Of a stretch of DNA of 64,000 bases, positions 25,821 through 35,438 are shown one piece after another. Positions within the stretch are counted from its first letter, which is position 1. Each line of letters starts with the position of its first letter. The DNA comes from Verrucomicrobiia bacterium (GTDB lineage: Bacteria > Verrucomicrobiota > Verrucomicrobiia > Limisphaerales > DSYF01). The translations under genes and the position numbers were made by a program. The notes under the pieces are model-generated. The model had not been told where the DNA came from and searched no databases. It saw only the letters and a program-made list of their open reading frames with translations. The stretch lies in the NCBI GenBank assembly GCA_035765895.1, contig DASTWL010000003.1, positions 1 through 64,000 on the forward strand, read 5' to 3'.

Positions 25821-27572
25821 TTACAACTTCAAATCCTTATCCGTCACCGCACCTTCGCTGGCGCTGGTGACGTGGGCGGCGAATTTGGCGAGCACGCCGC
25901 GCGGGTAACGCGGAGCAGGTTTCTTCCATGCTTTCTTGCGCTTGGCCAGTTCCTTCGCGGACACGTCGAGGGTGAGCGTGCGTTTCACGGAGTCGAAGAT
26001 GATTTTGTCTCCGTTCTTCACGAGGGCGATCGGGCCGCCGACGTAGGATTCCGGCGTCACGTGGCCGACGACGAAGCCGTGGCTGCCGCCGCTGAAACGT
26101 CCGTCGGTGATGAGGGCGACGTCTTTGCCGAGGCCTTTGCCCATGATGGCGCTGGTGGGGGCGAGCATTTCACGCATGCCCGGTCCGCCTTTCGGTCCTT
26201 CACCGCGGATGACGATGACATGGCCGGCCTTCACCGTGCCGTCGAGGATGGCTTTCAGCGCCTTCTCTTCGCCTTCGAACACGATGGCTTTGCCCGTGAA
26301 ACCCGTGCCTTCCTTGCCGGTGATCTTTCCGACCGCGCCTTCAGGGGCGAGGTTGCCGTAGAAGATGACAAGGTGGCTGTCCTTCTTGATGGGGTTGTCG
26401 AGCGGGCGGATGATCTGCTGGCCGTTCGGATAGGGCTGCACGTTGGCGAGCGTTTCGGCCATGGTTTCGCCGGTGACGGTGAGGCAATCGCCGTGGAGCA
26501 ATCCGGCGTCGAGCAGCGTCTTCATGAGCGGACGAATGCCGCCGATGGCGACGAGCGCGCTCATGCTGTATTTGCCGCTGGGCTTGAGGTCGGCGAGCAC
26601 GGGCACGCGTTTGCCGATGCGCGTGAAGTCGTCGATGGTGAGCTTCACGTTCGCCGCGCTTGCGATGGCGAGCAAATGCAGCACGGCATTGGTCGATCCG
26701 CCGAGCGCGATGACAACGGTGATGGCGTTCTCAAACGCCTTCTTCGTGAGGATGTCGCGGGGACGAATGCCCTTGCGGAGCATGTCCACGACGGCGGCAC
26801 CGGCGCGGCGGCAATCATCCATCTTCGCGGGGGAAATGGCGTTTTGCGCGGAGCTGTTGGGCAGGCTCATGCCGAGCGCTTCAATCGCGCTGGCCATGGT
26901 GTTGGCGGTATACATGCCGCCGCAGGAGCCCGGCCCCGGAATCGCGCAGGATTCGACCGCGTGCAGTTCTTCGTCGCTGAGCTTGCCCGCAGCGTGTTGA
27001 CCGACCGCTTCAAAGACGGAGACGATGTCGAGCTCCTTGCCTTTTTCCAGCGAGCCCGCGGGCGGATTGGTCAGGCAGCCGGGCAGAATCGTGCCGCCAT
27101 AAACGAACACGGCGGGGCGGTTCATGCGGGCCATGCAGATCAGTGCGCCGGGCATGTTCTTGTCGCAACCGCCGATGGCGACATAGCCATCCATGCCGCC
27201 GCAACCCACGACGGTTTCGATGGAGTCGGCGATGACTTCGCGCGAGACGAGCGAGTATTTCATGGCTTCGTTGCCGTTCGAAATGCCGTCGGAAACGGTG
27301 ATGGTGTTGAAGATGATCGCCTTGCCGCCGCCGGCGTTCGCGCCTTTCTCGGCTTCGAGCGCGAGCTTATCAATGTGCATGTTGCACGGCGTGACGTTGC
27401 CCCACGTCGAGGCGATGCCGATGAGCGGCTTCTTGAAATCTTCCTCCGTGAAGCCGACGGGATAAAGCATGGAGCGGGCGGCAGCGCGGTTTGGTCCGTC
27501 CAGCAACGGGCCGGAAAAGGGCCGGAGGTTGATGTTGTTGGCAGTTTTGGCGGAACCAGATTTCTTTTTCAT
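25821..27572 (-). CDS. ilvD: Dihydroxy-acid dehydratase
   Basis: Makes the 2-oxo acid precursors of valine, isoleucine and leucine by dehydrating dihydroxy acids; Fe-S cluster and Mg dependent. The 583-residue product from ATG 27572 (MKKKSGSAK) has the family length. Signatures are the [13 protein letters not shown] segment, the GCDKNMPGA cluster-ligand motif, [15 protein letters not shown], and the end motif [18 protein letters not shown]. An in-frame stretch extending the frame to 27956 is not coding, as it overlaps the divergent cytochrome gene. The gene is single, and its promoter lies in the 122 bases shared with that divergent gene. Confidence 0.96.
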   Translation of the reverse strand: MKKKSGSAKTANNINLRPFSGPLLDGPNRAAARSMLYPVGFTEEDFKKPLIGIASTWGNVTPCNMHIDKLALEAEKGANAGGGKAIIFNTITVSDGISNGNEAMKYSLVSREVIADSIETVVGCGGMDGYVAIGGCDKNMPGALICMARMNRPAVFVYGGTILPGCLTNPPAGSLEKGKELDIVSVFEAVGQHAAGKLSDEELHAVESCAIPGPGSCGGMYTANTMASAIEALGMSLPNSSAQNAISPAKMDDCRRAGAAVVDMLRKGIRPRDILTKKAFENAITVVIALGGSTNAVLHLLAIASAANVKLTIDDFTRIGKRVPVLADLKPSGKYSMSALVAIGGIRPLMKTLLDAGLLHGDCLTVTGETMAETLANVQPYPNGQQIIRPLDNPIKKDSHLVIFYGNLAPEGAVGKITGKEGTGFTGKAIVFEGEEKALKAILDGTVKAGHVIVIRGEGPKGGPGMREMLAPTSAIMGKGLGKDVALITDGRFSGGSHGFVVGHVTPESYVGGPIALVKNGDKIIFDSVKRTLTLDVSAKELAKRKKAWKKPAPRYPRGVLAKFAAHVTSASEGAVTDKDLKL

Positions 27573-27694
27573 CGGGCGCGCAGTTTCATCAAAAATCACG
27601 ATGGGAGCAAGTGGGCACATCGCGGAGGCGGGCAATAGGTGGCTGCGGATGAATCCAGCTTGAGCCGGGTCCGCGTTGCAGGACAGAATCGGGC

Positions 27695-30004
27695 GTGTCT
27701 CGCAAATCCACACCGGCGGCCGCCCGTTTGCCACGCGCCGTGTCCAACGGGCTGTTGCTCGTTGCCGTGCTCGGGCTGGGCGGTGTGATTTGGTGGTGGT
27801 CGCAACGTGGCGCCCGCCCAAAAGCGGTCGGGAAGCACGGAAGTTCGGCGTCAGCCTTCCACCTCGAAAATGCCACGAACGTGTATGCCGCCTACGGCGG
27901 TTCGGCCAGCTGTCAGGAGTGTCATGCCGAGGAATACGACGCCTGGAAAGATTCACATCACGGACTGGCGGAACGCGCCCCGCTCGCGGCTTTCGATGAC
28001 GCGGCCTTCGTGCCCGGACGCACCTTCCATCACGGCACCCAGCAAACCACGGTGGGGGCCGCGGGCGGCCGGTATCAACTCACCACTGTGGGATTGCGCG
28101 GCAGCAACGAAACGTTCGCCGTGCAACGCGTCATCGGCGTGAATCCGCTGCGACAGATGCTGGTGGCCTTTCCGGGCGGGCGGTTCCAGGCAACCGAGGC
28201 GGCCTGGGATCCGCGTTCCAATCAATGGTTCAACGTCTATGGCAACGAGGACCGGAAGCCGGGCGAGTGGGGCCATTGGACCGGTCGCGGCATGAATTGG
28301 AATTCGATGTGCGCCGAGTGTCACAACACGCGTTTGCGCAAAAACTACGATGCCGCCACGGACACCTACCACACGACGATGGTGGAAAGCGGCGTTGGTT
28401 GTGAATCCTGCCACGGACCGATGAAGGCCCACAACGACTGGCAGCATGCGAACAAGGGCAAGGGAATGACCGATCCGACCGTGCGCAAGATCACGCGCGA
28501 GCAGATGTTCGACACCTGCGGCGACTGTCATTCGCGGCGGGCGGAAATCACCGGTGACCCGAAACCCGGCGACAGTTATTGGGATCATCACCTGTTGTCG
28601 ATCGTGGATGAATCGGATTTGTTCTATCCGGACGGGCAGATTCATGACGAGGACTACGAGTTCACCGCGTTTCTCGGCAGCCGGATGTATAACAAGGGCG
28701 TGCGGTGTGTGGATTGTCATGACTTTCACACGATGAAGACGCGGCTGCCGGGGAACCTGTTGTGCCTGAGCTGTCACGCCGTGGGCATGACCAACGCGCC
28801 CAACATCGAGCCGGAGAAACACAGCTTTCACCAGGCCAGCAGCGCGGGAAACCTTTGCGTGAACTGCCACATGCCGCAGACAGTTTACATGCAGCGCCAC
28901 TGGCGGCACGATCACGGGTTCACGATTCCCGATCCGTTGCTCACCAAGCAATTCGGCATCCCCAACGCCTGCGAACGCTGCCACGCAGACAAGGGAACGG
29001 ATTGGAACCTGGGCTGGGTGGAAAAATGGTATGGCACGAACATGAACCGTCCCTACCGACAGCGGGCGGAAACCACGGCCCGGGCCCGGCTCGGGGACGA
29101 CGCGGTGCGCGGTCCCTTGCTCACGATGCTGGCGCACGATGATTATCCGTATTGGCGCGCCGTGGCGGCGAACCTCCTGCAACGCTGGGTGGGGCAACCG
29201 GACGTGGCCCGCGCCCTGGTGGTGCAGTTGCACGACACCAACGCGCTGGTCCGTCAGATGATCGTGCAATCGCTCGGGACGCTGGCCGAGGCCGGCCGCA
29301 CCGACATGGTGGCGACGGTGCAGGCGCAGTTGCAGGATCCGTCCCGCAACGTGCGCATCGAGGCGGCGCGACACCTCGGCACCACGTTGGACACGAATTC
29401 CCTCGCGGGCTCCGAATATCTCTTTTTCCTCGATCACATCAGTGACCAGCCGCTGGGCCAGATGCAGGCCGGCGTGTTCGAGTTGTTGCGGGGCAACCCG
29501 ACGAACGCGCTGGCGCATTTTCAAAAGGCCGCAAAATGGGATCCGTATTCAGCCGGCATCCGGCATGAACTGGCCATCGTGCTCAGCCAGTTGGGGCGCG
29601 TGGACGACGCCGTGGCGGAGCTGGAAACCGCCGTCAAGCTGGAGCCGCGCAACGCGGAGTTTCACTACAAGCTGGCGCTGGCGTTGAACGACGCCGGCGC
29701 CGTGGGCCGCGTCCTGCCCGAGCTGGAGCAGGCCGTCAAACTGGACCCGCAACACGTTCGGGCATGGTATAATCTCGGCCTTGCCCGCAGCGGTCGTGGC
29801 GATGACGCGGGCGCCGTGGAGGCGCTGGTGCGGGCCGAATCGATTGACGGCTCCGATCCGCGCATTCCCTACGCCCGGGCCACGGTGCTGGCGCGGTTGG
29901 GCCGGCTGGCCGAGGCGCGGCGCGCGGCGCAACGCGCGTTGGAACTGGCTCCCAACGACAGCGCGGCGCGCGCCTTGTTGCAACAACTGGGCGATGTGCC
30001 GTAG
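27695..30004 (+). CDS. Octaheme c-type cytochrome with HEAT- and TPR-type repeats
   Basis: Protein of 769 residues anchored by one N-terminal helix (about 18-38). Eight CxxCH heme-binding motifs occur between about residues 70 and 430 (CQECH, CAECH, CESCH, CGDCH, CVDCH, CLSCH, CVNCH, CERCH), so eight c-hemes are expected. A HEAT-like helical stretch follows (about 450-560), then TPR repeats (about 590-760; [20 protein letters not shown] and others). GTG start. Related proteins are annotated as multiheme/TPR cytochromes in this phylum; its electron partner is unknown. Periplasmic, since the hemes follow the anchor. Its divergent neighbour is ilvD. Confidence 0.88.
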   Translation: MSRKSTPAAARLPRAVSNGLLLVAVLGLGGVIWWWSQRGARPKAVGKHGSSASAFHLENATNVYAAYGGSASCQECHAEEYDAWKDSHHGLAERAPLAAFDDAAFVPGRTFHHGTQQTTVGAAGGRYQLTTVGLRGSNETFAVQRVIGVNPLRQMLVAFPGGRFQATEAAWDPRSNQWFNVYGNEDRKPGEWGHWTGRGMNWNSMCAECHNTRLRKNYDAATDTYHTTMVESGVGCESCHGPMKAHNDWQHANKGKGMTDPTVRKITREQMFDTCGDCHSRRAEITGDPKPGDSYWDHHLLSIVDESDLFYPDGQIHDEDYEFTAFLGSRMYNKGVRCVDCHDFHTMKTRLPGNLLCLSCHAVGMTNAPNIEPEKHSFHQASSAGNLCVNCHMPQTVYMQRHWRHDHGFTIPDPLLTKQFGIPNACERCHADKGTDWNLGWVEKWYGTNMNRPYRQRAETTARARLGDDAVRGPLLTMLAHDDYPYWRAVAANLLQRWVGQPDVARALVVQLHDTNALVRQMIVQSLGTLAEAGRTDMVATVQAQLQDPSRNVRIEAARHLGTTLDTNSLAGSEYLFFLDHISDQPLGQMQAGVFELLRGNPTNALAHFQKAAKWDPYSAGIRHELAIVLSQLGRVDDAVAELETAVKLEPRNAEFHYKLALALNDAGAVGRVLPELEQAVKLDPQHVRAWYNLGLARSGRGDDAGAVEALVRAESIDGSDPRIPYARATVLARLGRLAEARRAAQRALELAPNDSAARALLQQLGDVP

Positions 30005-30087
30005 CGCTTCGGCCGGGAGGGGGCCATGATTTTTATTCTCTCCCGCCGGACATTTGCTTTAATCCCGGCGCCAGACCGAAGTCCGGT

Positions 30088-31269
30088 GTGAAAACGCTTC
30101 ATCTCTACATTCTCCGGCAGGTGATCGCCACGTTGCTTATGACGGTGGTGGTGTTCACCTTCGTGCTGCTGTTGGGCAACGCGCTGAAGCAAATCCTGGA
30201 TCTCATCATCGCGGGGCAGGTGACGGTGGGAGTGTTTACCCAGGCCGTGGGCCTGCTGGTGCCGTGGATTTGGGCGTTCGCGTTGCCCATGGGCATGCTC
30301 ACGTCCACGCTGCTGGTCTTTGGGCGTTTCAGCGCGGACCAGGAACTCACTGCGGTCCGCGCCAGCGGCATCAGCTTGATTTCGCTCGTGACGCCGGTGT
30401 TGCTACTGAGCCTCGCCATGTGCGGCGTCAGCACGCTGGTCAACATGGAGATCGCGCCGCGCAGCCGCGTCGCTTACAAGAATCTCCTGCTTCAACTGAA
30501 GGTGGATTTGTCGTCGGTGGTTCTGCCGGAGGGACGTCCAATCAAGGACTTTGAGAAAAACGGCTACATATTTTATGTCGGCAAGAACCGCAACGGCCAG
30601 TTGCAAGACGTCACAGTGCTGTTGCTGCCCGACAAGACCAATGTCACCACTACCATTAATGCCCCCCGTGGACAGGTCTTGATCGATGGAACCAACCAGC
30701 AACTGCGCATCAAGTTGTTCGACGCACAGTCGGTCATGTTAAACGGGGGCAACGTTCAGAGCATGCTTTTGGGGCAGGGTGACGTGGAGATCGGCCCCAT
30801 CGATCTTCAGCCCAAGGCCAAACAGACGGAAAAGCCCAGCATCAGCAACATGACCTTCGAACAATTGCGGGCCGAGTTGCGTGATGTGGAGCAGCATTTC
30901 AATCTGGCGCCGGACGCGTCGCTGTCCCGGGAGAAGCTGCGCGAACTCAAGGCGCAAATCCAGAAGGCCCGTGACGATTTCACGACGCCGATTCGCGTGC
31001 AGTTGCACCGGCAACTGGCGTCGTCCTTTGCCTGTTTTGGTTTTACGTTGCTCGGGATTCCGCTCGGCATTCGCGTGCACCGCCGTGAAACCAACGTGGG
31101 CTTCTTCATCGCGCTGATTTTGGTCATGGTTTACTACGGCCTGCTGCTGGTCGGCGCCGGGCTGGACACCCGCCCGGAGTTTGCGCCGCAAATCATCGTG
31201 TGGGTGCCAAACTTTCTTTTCCAGGCCATCGGCGCCGTGCTGCTCTGGCGGGCCAACCGCGGGATCTGA
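30088..31269 (+). CDS. LptF/LptG-type permease
   Basis: Inner membrane component of the lipopolysaccharide export ABC complex (LptBFG), 393 residues. Typical features are the N-terminal helix start LHLYILRQVIATLLMTVVV, the strongly conserved ALPMGMLTSTLLVFGRFSADQELTAVRASGIS, a periplasmic beta-jelly-roll domain (about 130-250), a charged insert (about 255-310), and C-terminal helices with FGFTLLGIPLGIRVHRRE. GTG start. Only one of the LptF/LptG pair is present and there is no lptB or lptC nearby, so F or G cannot be told apart. The 83-base gap from the cytochrome gene suggests its own promoter or read-through. Confidence 0.88.
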   Translation: MKTLHLYILRQVIATLLMTVVVFTFVLLLGNALKQILDLIIAGQVTVGVFTQAVGLLVPWIWAFALPMGMLTSTLLVFGRFSADQELTAVRASGISLISLVTPVLLLSLAMCGVSTLVNMEIAPRSRVAYKNLLLQLKVDLSSVVLPEGRPIKDFEKNGYIFYVGKNRNGQLQDVTVLLLPDKTNVTTTINAPRGQVLIDGTNQQLRIKLFDAQSVMLNGGNVQSMLLGQGDVEIGPIDLQPKAKQTEKPSISNMTFEQLRAELRDVEQHFNLAPDASLSREKLRELKAQIQKARDDFTTPIRVQLHRQLASSFACFGFTLLGIPLGIRVHRRETNVGFFIALILVMVYYGLLLVGAGLDTRPEFAPQIIVWVPNFLFQAIGAVLLWRANRGI

Positions 31270-31336
31270 ACTTTTCCGCATTGACCGCGCGGGCGGGAGG
31301 CGTTGTATTCAAGCAACCTCAAATCATTCCAAGCAC

Positions 31337-31873
31337 ATGAAAACTCTCTGCTGTCTTGCGGTTCTCGTGGTGTTGCTGCGCGCGGGCAATGTCCACGCGG
31401 ATGAACTGGCATCCGCCGGTGAAGGCGATGCCGCGCGGCGCGCGGAACTGGCGCCGTTGGAGGGGCATGTGGCACCGGCACTGCAGGTCACCAACTGGGT
31501 CAACGGCAGCGCGACCAAGCTGGCGGATTTGCGTGGGAAAATCGTGGTGTTGGATTTTTGGGCCACGTGGTGCGGCCCCTGCATTGCCAGCATTCCGCAC
31601 AACAACGCGCTGGCCGCCAAGTTCAAGGACCGGGGGGTGGTCTTCATCGGCGTCTGCCACCCGCGGGGTGGTGACAAGATGGCCGAGACGGTGAAGACGA
31701 AGGATTTGAAATACCCCACCGCGTGCGACGCGGACGGGACCACCATCAAGGCCTACCACGTGGACAGTTTTCCGGATTACTACATCATCGACCGCCAAGG
31801 AAATTTGCGGCTCGCCGACTGCCGGAACGATCAGGTCGAAGCGGTGATTGAAAAGCTGCTCAAGGAACCCTGA
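31337..31873 (+). CDS. TlpA-like thioredoxin-fold protein, exported
   Basis: Exported thioredoxin-fold protein of 178 residues. The start (ATG 31337) gives a signal peptide (MKTLCCLAVLVVLLRAGNVHA). The redoxin domain has WCGPC (Cys79 and Cys82) in VLDFWATWCGPCIASIPHNN and a late cis-Pro in VDSFPDYYIIDRQGNL. It is shorter than the 902-2152 protein but in the same family. The function is likely disulfide reduction in the periplasm; partners are unknown. It lies between the lptF/G-type gene and the convergent SDR. Confidence 0.88.
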   Translation: MKTLCCLAVLVVLLRAGNVHADELASAGEGDAARRAELAPLEGHVAPALQVTNWVNGSATKLADLRGKIVVLDFWATWCGPCIASIPHNNALAAKFKDRGVVFIGVCHPRGGDKMAETVKTKDLKYPTACDADGTTIKAYHVDSFPDYYIIDRQGNLRLADCRNDQVEAVIEKLLKEP

Positions 31874-31890
31874 AGCCGCGTGCCGGTGAA

Positions 31891-32673
31891 TCAGCCCGCC
31901 GTCCGGCGGTGGATTTTGTGCATCGCCGCCTGGTCCGTCGGCTTGATGATCATTTCGTCAATGTTCACATGCGCCGGCCGGCTGGCGACCCACAGCATGG
32001 CTTCGGCAACATCTTCGGCCGTCAGCGGGTTCATGCCTTCATAAATCTTCGTGGCGCGGGCCTGGTCCCCTTTGAAACGCACGTTCGCGAACTCGGTGTG
32101 CGCGGCGCCGGGATCGATGGTGGTGACGCGGATGCCGGTGCCGTTCAGTTCCAGCCGCAGCACGCGCGTGATTTGCAGTTCGCCGGCTTTTGCGGCGCAA
32201 TAGACGGCGCCGCCTTCGTAAGCCACGTGTCCGGCCGTCGAGCCGATGTTGATGATGGAACCGCCTGCCGCGTGCCGGAGCAGCGGCAGCGCGGCGCGGG
32301 TCATGCGCAACACGCCCAGCACGTTGGTCTGGAGCATGGCTTCCCAGTCTTCATCCTTGCCGTCGGCAACCGGATCCAGTCCCAGCGCGCCGCCGGCGTT
32401 GTTGATCAACACGTCCAGTTGAGGAGTGATGGACTTCACCCAACGCACGAATTCCTGAACGCTGGCCGTGTTTGTCACATCGAGCGGATGGCACGATGCG
32501 CTTGCCGCTCCGGCCTCGCGCGCGATGCGGGTGACTGTTTCCAAACGGTCGGTCCGGCGTGCGCCGAGCAACAGGTGGGCGCCGGCGTGTGCGAAAACCT
32601 TGGCCGCCGCCGCGCCGAAACCGCTGGAGGCGCCGGTGATCAAAACCCATTTGCCATGCAAGTTGGTGCTCAT
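31891..32673 (-). CDS. Short-chain dehydrogenase/reductase, YdfG-like
   Basis: NADP-dependent oxidoreductase of 260 residues. Classic SDR motifs are the GxxxGxG loop in LITGASSGFGAAAAKVF, NNAGG, the catalytic Ser in NIGSTAGHVAYEGGAVYCAAK (Tyr and Lys of YxxxK), and a C-terminal segment (VNIDEMIIKPTDQAA) typical of YdfG, which oxidises 3-hydroxy acids such as L-allo-threonine or serine. The substrate is inferred from that resemblance only. It converges with the TlpA-like gene, with only 17 bases between stops. Confidence 0.9.
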   Translation of the reverse strand: MSTNLHGKWVLITGASSGFGAAAAKVFAHAGAHLLLGARRTDRLETVTRIAREAGAASASCHPLDVTNTASVQEFVRWVKSITPQLDVLINNAGGALGLDPVADGKDEDWEAMLQTNVLGVLRMTRAALPLLRHAAGGSIINIGSTAGHVAYEGGAVYCAAKAGELQITRVLRLELNGTGIRVTTIDPGAAHTEFANVRFKGDQARATKIYEGMNPLTAEDVAEAMLWVASRPAHVNIDEMIIKPTDQAAMHKIHRRTAG

Positions 32674-32755
32674 GCGAAGATGTCGATTTTCCGCCCGCAG
32701 CGTAACGCACGGGGTTTCGATTTGGGAAGTTTCATTCGCGCCCGCCGGCGGGATG

Positions 32756-33220
32756 CTACCGGAGGCGCCGGCTTGAACCGTCCGCCTGGACTTCGATTGC
32801 CTGCGTGCCGTGCCAGGGAAATTCGTTGCTCACAATGGTCAGCGCGCGCGGCAGCATTTGAATGTCCACGCCGCCCACGTGCAACACCACGGTGCCGGGC
32901 AGAAAGGTTGTGTCCTGGAAGATGCATTGCCCGACGGGAACATCAAAGGGCACGGGCCGCGGCTGATTAAAGGCCATTTCCGTGCGCGACAGGGGGGCGT
33001 TGGTCACAGGCGCCGCGAACTGAATGACGACGGGGCCAAGCTTCAGGCTTGGCTCGCTGATTTCCAGCGTCAACCGGTGGTCGGCATCGACGGTGAACGC
33101 GGTCTGCCACGGCGCGTCAACGGTGCGGCGGCTTTCAATGAACCAGTAACCGACGACATACAAAGTCAGGGCGGCGAGGAAGGCGATGAGCAGGTGTCGT
33201 GACAGCCGGTCTCGGTTCAT
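32756..33220 (-). CDS. Small membrane-anchored hypothetical protein
   Basis: A 155-residue protein with one N-terminal membrane helix (RHLLIAFLAALTLYVVGYWF) and a beta-rich C-terminal domain, probably outside the cytoplasm. The ATG at 33220 is taken because the longer reading runs into the tRNA gene. No known domain is recognised. It lies between the SDR gene and the tRNA-Ala, on the same strand as both. Confidence 0.6.
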   Translation of the reverse strand: MNRDRLSRHLLIAFLAALTLYVVGYWFIESRRTVDAPWQTAFTVDADHRLTLEISEPSLKLGPVVIQFAAPVTNAPLSRTEMAFNQPRPVPFDVPVGQCIFQDTTFLPGTVVLHVGGVDIQMLPRALTIVSNEFPWHGTQAIEVQADGSSRRLR

Positions 33221-33271
33221 GGATAAACGCTTGGGACGAAAGAAGGAGTTTGAGCAACGCAACGGGCGGTT

Positions 33272-33347
33272 TGGTGGAGCCGACAGGAATCGAACCTGCG
33301 ACCTTCTCATTGCGAACGAGACGCTCTACCAACTGAGCTACGACCCC
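33272..33347 (-). tRNA. tRNA-Ala (anticodon CGC)
   Basis: Full cloverleaf read on the minus strand. The acceptor stem carries the G3-U70 wobble pair that marks alanine tRNAs; the anticodon loop TTCGCAA gives CGC, reading GCG codons; the T-arm is GCAGG-TTCGATT-CCTGT and CCA is encoded. Length 76 including CCA. Confidence 0.93.
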
Positions 33348-33459
33348 ACAAAAACCACCCGCACAAGGTGCGGCGAACGGCCAGACTATGGTGGGAAGCG
33401 CCGCGCTTAGGCAAGATTAAAGGCGGCGTCAGGCGGTAATTTTGGGACGGGCTGCCGGG

Positions 33460-33795
33460 TCAGATCCCGTCCGGGTCCGGTCCGGCAGTAGCGGGCTTTT
33501 TCCGTCGCCAAAGCATCCAGGCGGTTGTGGCCAGGCTTAACACGGGACGCAACAGGCGCAACGCCCCACGGCGCTCGCCGCCGAGCGAGCGCCCGGCCAA
33601 CAGGCCTGCGACCGAAAGGGCGGGCACGAGCCACGAACTGAATTGCCGTGCGCTTTTCAAGGCCTGGTCAAACTGCACGGTTGCTTTCCGGATGTTCTCC
33701 GCCTCGGCGCGGAGCACCATCCGGTTCAGCCCGCTTTCAAGAACGAGCGCCTTTTTCTGTTCGCTCAACTCTCGGAATGCTTTTCCTCCAACCAT
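33460..33795 (-). CDS. Small membrane protein, YqjK-like
   Basis: A 111-residue basic protein with a helical N-terminal half and one likely membrane segment (FSSWLVPALSVAGLLAG) and a positive tail. It overlaps the upstream holin-like gene by 31 bases. Its place as third gene after yqjD-like and yqjE-like genes suggests the YqjK role, which is itself uncharacterised. Confidence 0.6.
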   Translation of the reverse strand: MVGGKAFRELSEQKKALVLESGLNRMVLRAEAENIRKATVQFDQALKSARQFSSWLVPALSVAGLLAGRSLGGERRGALRLLRPVLSLATTAWMLWRRKKPATAGPDPDGI

Positions 33796-34163
33796 TCGCG
33801 ATCCTTTCGAAGCTCAGCCCGGGTGGCTGGAAATGCGGTCCAGTTTTTCAGCCTGGCCTGCAAATACCAGACGGCGGCGCCCGTGACGCCTAAATACAGC
33901 AACGTCATGATGATGGCGGCCGCCAGCCGGTGCTCTTCTCCTACGGCGAAGAGAATCGTGAAGGTCAGCATGATGAGCGACAACAATCCGAAGCCGATCA
34001 CCAAACCGACCAGCAAAAGCAGCCCCGCCAGCTTCATGCCCTCTTCCTGTAGCTCAAGGGCAAGCAACTCGGCGCGATTTTGCACAATCGCCGCCACCGT
34101 GCGGAGCAACTTCGCTGCGGAGGCGATTACTCCTGGCGGAGAATCGTCTGGAGTGTTGGCCAT
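33765..34163 (-). CDS. YqjE-like/phage-holin superfamily III protein (DUF1469)
   Basis: A 132-residue membrane protein with two hydrophobic segments (MKLAGLLLLVGLVIGFGLLS and AAAIIMTLLYLGVTGAAVWY) separated by a short loop, following a helical N-terminus (ELLALELQEEGMKL). This is the DUF1469/YqjE pattern. Despite the holin name these chromosomal proteins are not phage lysis genes. It is the middle gene of a three-gene unit with the DUF883 gene upstream and a YqjK-like gene downstream. Confidence 0.8.
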   Translation of the reverse strand: MANTPDDSPPGVIASAAKLLRTVAAIVQNRAELLALELQEEGMKLAGLLLLVGLVIGFGLLSLIMLTFTILFAVGEEHRLAAAIIMTLLYLGVTGAAVWYLQARLKNWTAFPATRAELRKDREWLEEKHSES

Positions 34164-34166
34164 CGT

Positions 34167-34460
34167 TTAGCGGCGCGCAACCAGCACGCCAATCAGCAGT
34201 CCAACACCAAAGGAAATCCCGATCGATTCATACGGATGGGCGCGAATGACCTTGTCCGTTGCCTTGGCGGCTTCCACCGTTTTATCCTGCAACGTCAGGC
34301 ACGTGCTTTTGGCCGATTCCAGCGCGCTGGCCAGACGGCTGCGCACTTCGGCCACCTTATCGCTGGCCTGACCGGCGGTGGCCTTTAGAAGATCTTCCGC
34401 GTCCCGCATCACGACCTTGAGATCACTGCTGAGTCTCTGATTTGCTTCCTGTGTGGTCAT
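34167..34460 (-). CDS. YqjD/ElaB-like protein (DUF883)
   Basis: A 97-residue protein with a long amphipathic N-terminal helix and a C-terminal membrane segment (SIGISFGVGLLIGVLVARR), as in YqjD and ElaB, which bind ribosomes at the membrane in stationary phase. The ATG at 34460 is preceded by GGAAAGGA at good spacing, so it is preferred over the ATG at 34475. First gene of the yqjD/E/K-like unit. Confidence 0.8.
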   Translation of the reverse strand: MTTQEANQRLSSDLKVVMRDAEDLLKATAGQASDKVAEVRSRLASALESAKSTCLTLQDKTVEAAKATDKVIRAHPYESIGISFGVGLLIGVLVARR

Positions 34461-34799
34461 GTTTGTCCTTTCCATTCAGATGGTTTTTGCCTGCGGTTCC
34501 CACGGTGGCCGTGATGGCCGGCGGAGCCGCGGCGGTTGTCTCATCTTTCCATTATGTCCATGGGCCTCCGATTGTGAGGTCAGGTTGTCACTGCCATCGC
34601 GGGATCGTGCCGCCCGACCTCCAGGTTTGAGAGTCACCGTGACTGCTCCCGTGCCCGGGGCACCTTCGCCCTTTGGGCGGCGCGAAACAATCGGTTGTCT
34701 CCTGATAGCGCGTGGGCGCTTCGCGGAGACGTCTGCGCCAATCGCTTAGGCCACGTTCGAAACCCGGCAGGGAAAATGATGCGAATAGTCTGTCAGGAT
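34461..34799. other. Intergenic region without visible gene
   Basis: About 340 bases. The left part holds the promoter and Shine-Dalgarno of the yqjD-like gene. Otherwise only short GC-rich hairpins (for example CCCGTGCCCGGGGC near 34650) are seen. No gene or named RNA is supported. Confidence 0.5.
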
Positions 34800-35231
34800 T
34801 CAACCCGGCGCGCTTTGCTCCTGCACCAGTTGGTCGATGTAAGTGAGCCAGCGCAGTCCCACGAGGATGCGCGCCCGCAGTTCGACGGGGTTGTGCGGCT
34901 TGATGAGGTAGTCATCGGCGCCGCTGGCGAGGCCTTCCTCGATTTCGGGAAGGTGATTCATCGCGCTGCGCAGCACGATGTAACAATACGGCATCAGGTA
35001 ATCCCGACGGATGTTCTGGGCCAGTTCCAAACCCGACATCGAGTCGCGAAACCGGCGGTCGGTGATGACGATGCGGGCGGGGTGTTGCTGAAAAACCGGC
35101 CAGAGTGATTCCGCGCTGGGGAAGGAGCGGACGCGGAAACCGTCCAGCACGAGCGTGTCTTCAATGTGGGAACGGTCTTCGGACTGGCGGATGGCCAGAT
35201 AAATCAGCGTGTCTCGGGGCACGGCTGTCAT
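34800..35231 (-). CDS. Response regulator receiver protein, no output domain
   Basis: A 143-residue single receiver domain. The phosphorylation-site Asp58 (VITDRR) and the conserved Lys111 (YLIKPHNP) are kept. The usual acidic pair in the first loop is weak here (LAIRQSEDR), so Mg binding may be altered. With no output domain it would act by protein contact, like a CheY-type protein. No kinase gene lies next to it. Confidence 0.85.
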   Translation of the reverse strand: MTAVPRDTLIYLAIRQSEDRSHIEDTLVLDGFRVRSFPSAESLWPVFQQHPARIVITDRRFRDSMSGLELAQNIRRDYLMPYCYIVLRSAMNHLPEIEEGLASGADDYLIKPHNPVELRARILVGLRWLTYIDQLVQEQSAPG

Positions 35232-35438
35232 GGCTCAAGGTTGCCGGCGCAAAGCCGTCGTTGGACGAGCCGGTGCGACGGACGACTGGGATTCGTGAGA
35301 GTGATAGCCCCGGTGGGGGAGGGAAGCAATCTCCTTTGTGCCATTCAACTTTGTCCGGGGGCGGTGCGCGGTTGCGTGTGCCTCGCGCATTGCCAATTGT
35401 CGGCGGTCACCTAAATTGCCCGCCAGACATCAGCCACC

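Noticed and set aside
25872-27638. 588-residue plus-strand frame opposite ilvD
   Set aside because: Antisense shadow of ilvD, composed mainly of His/Asp/Arg-rich low-information sequence.
33765-34163. Holin of a prophage
   Set aside because: The DUF1469 gene sits in a yqjD/E/K-like unit with no endolysin or other phage gene nearby.
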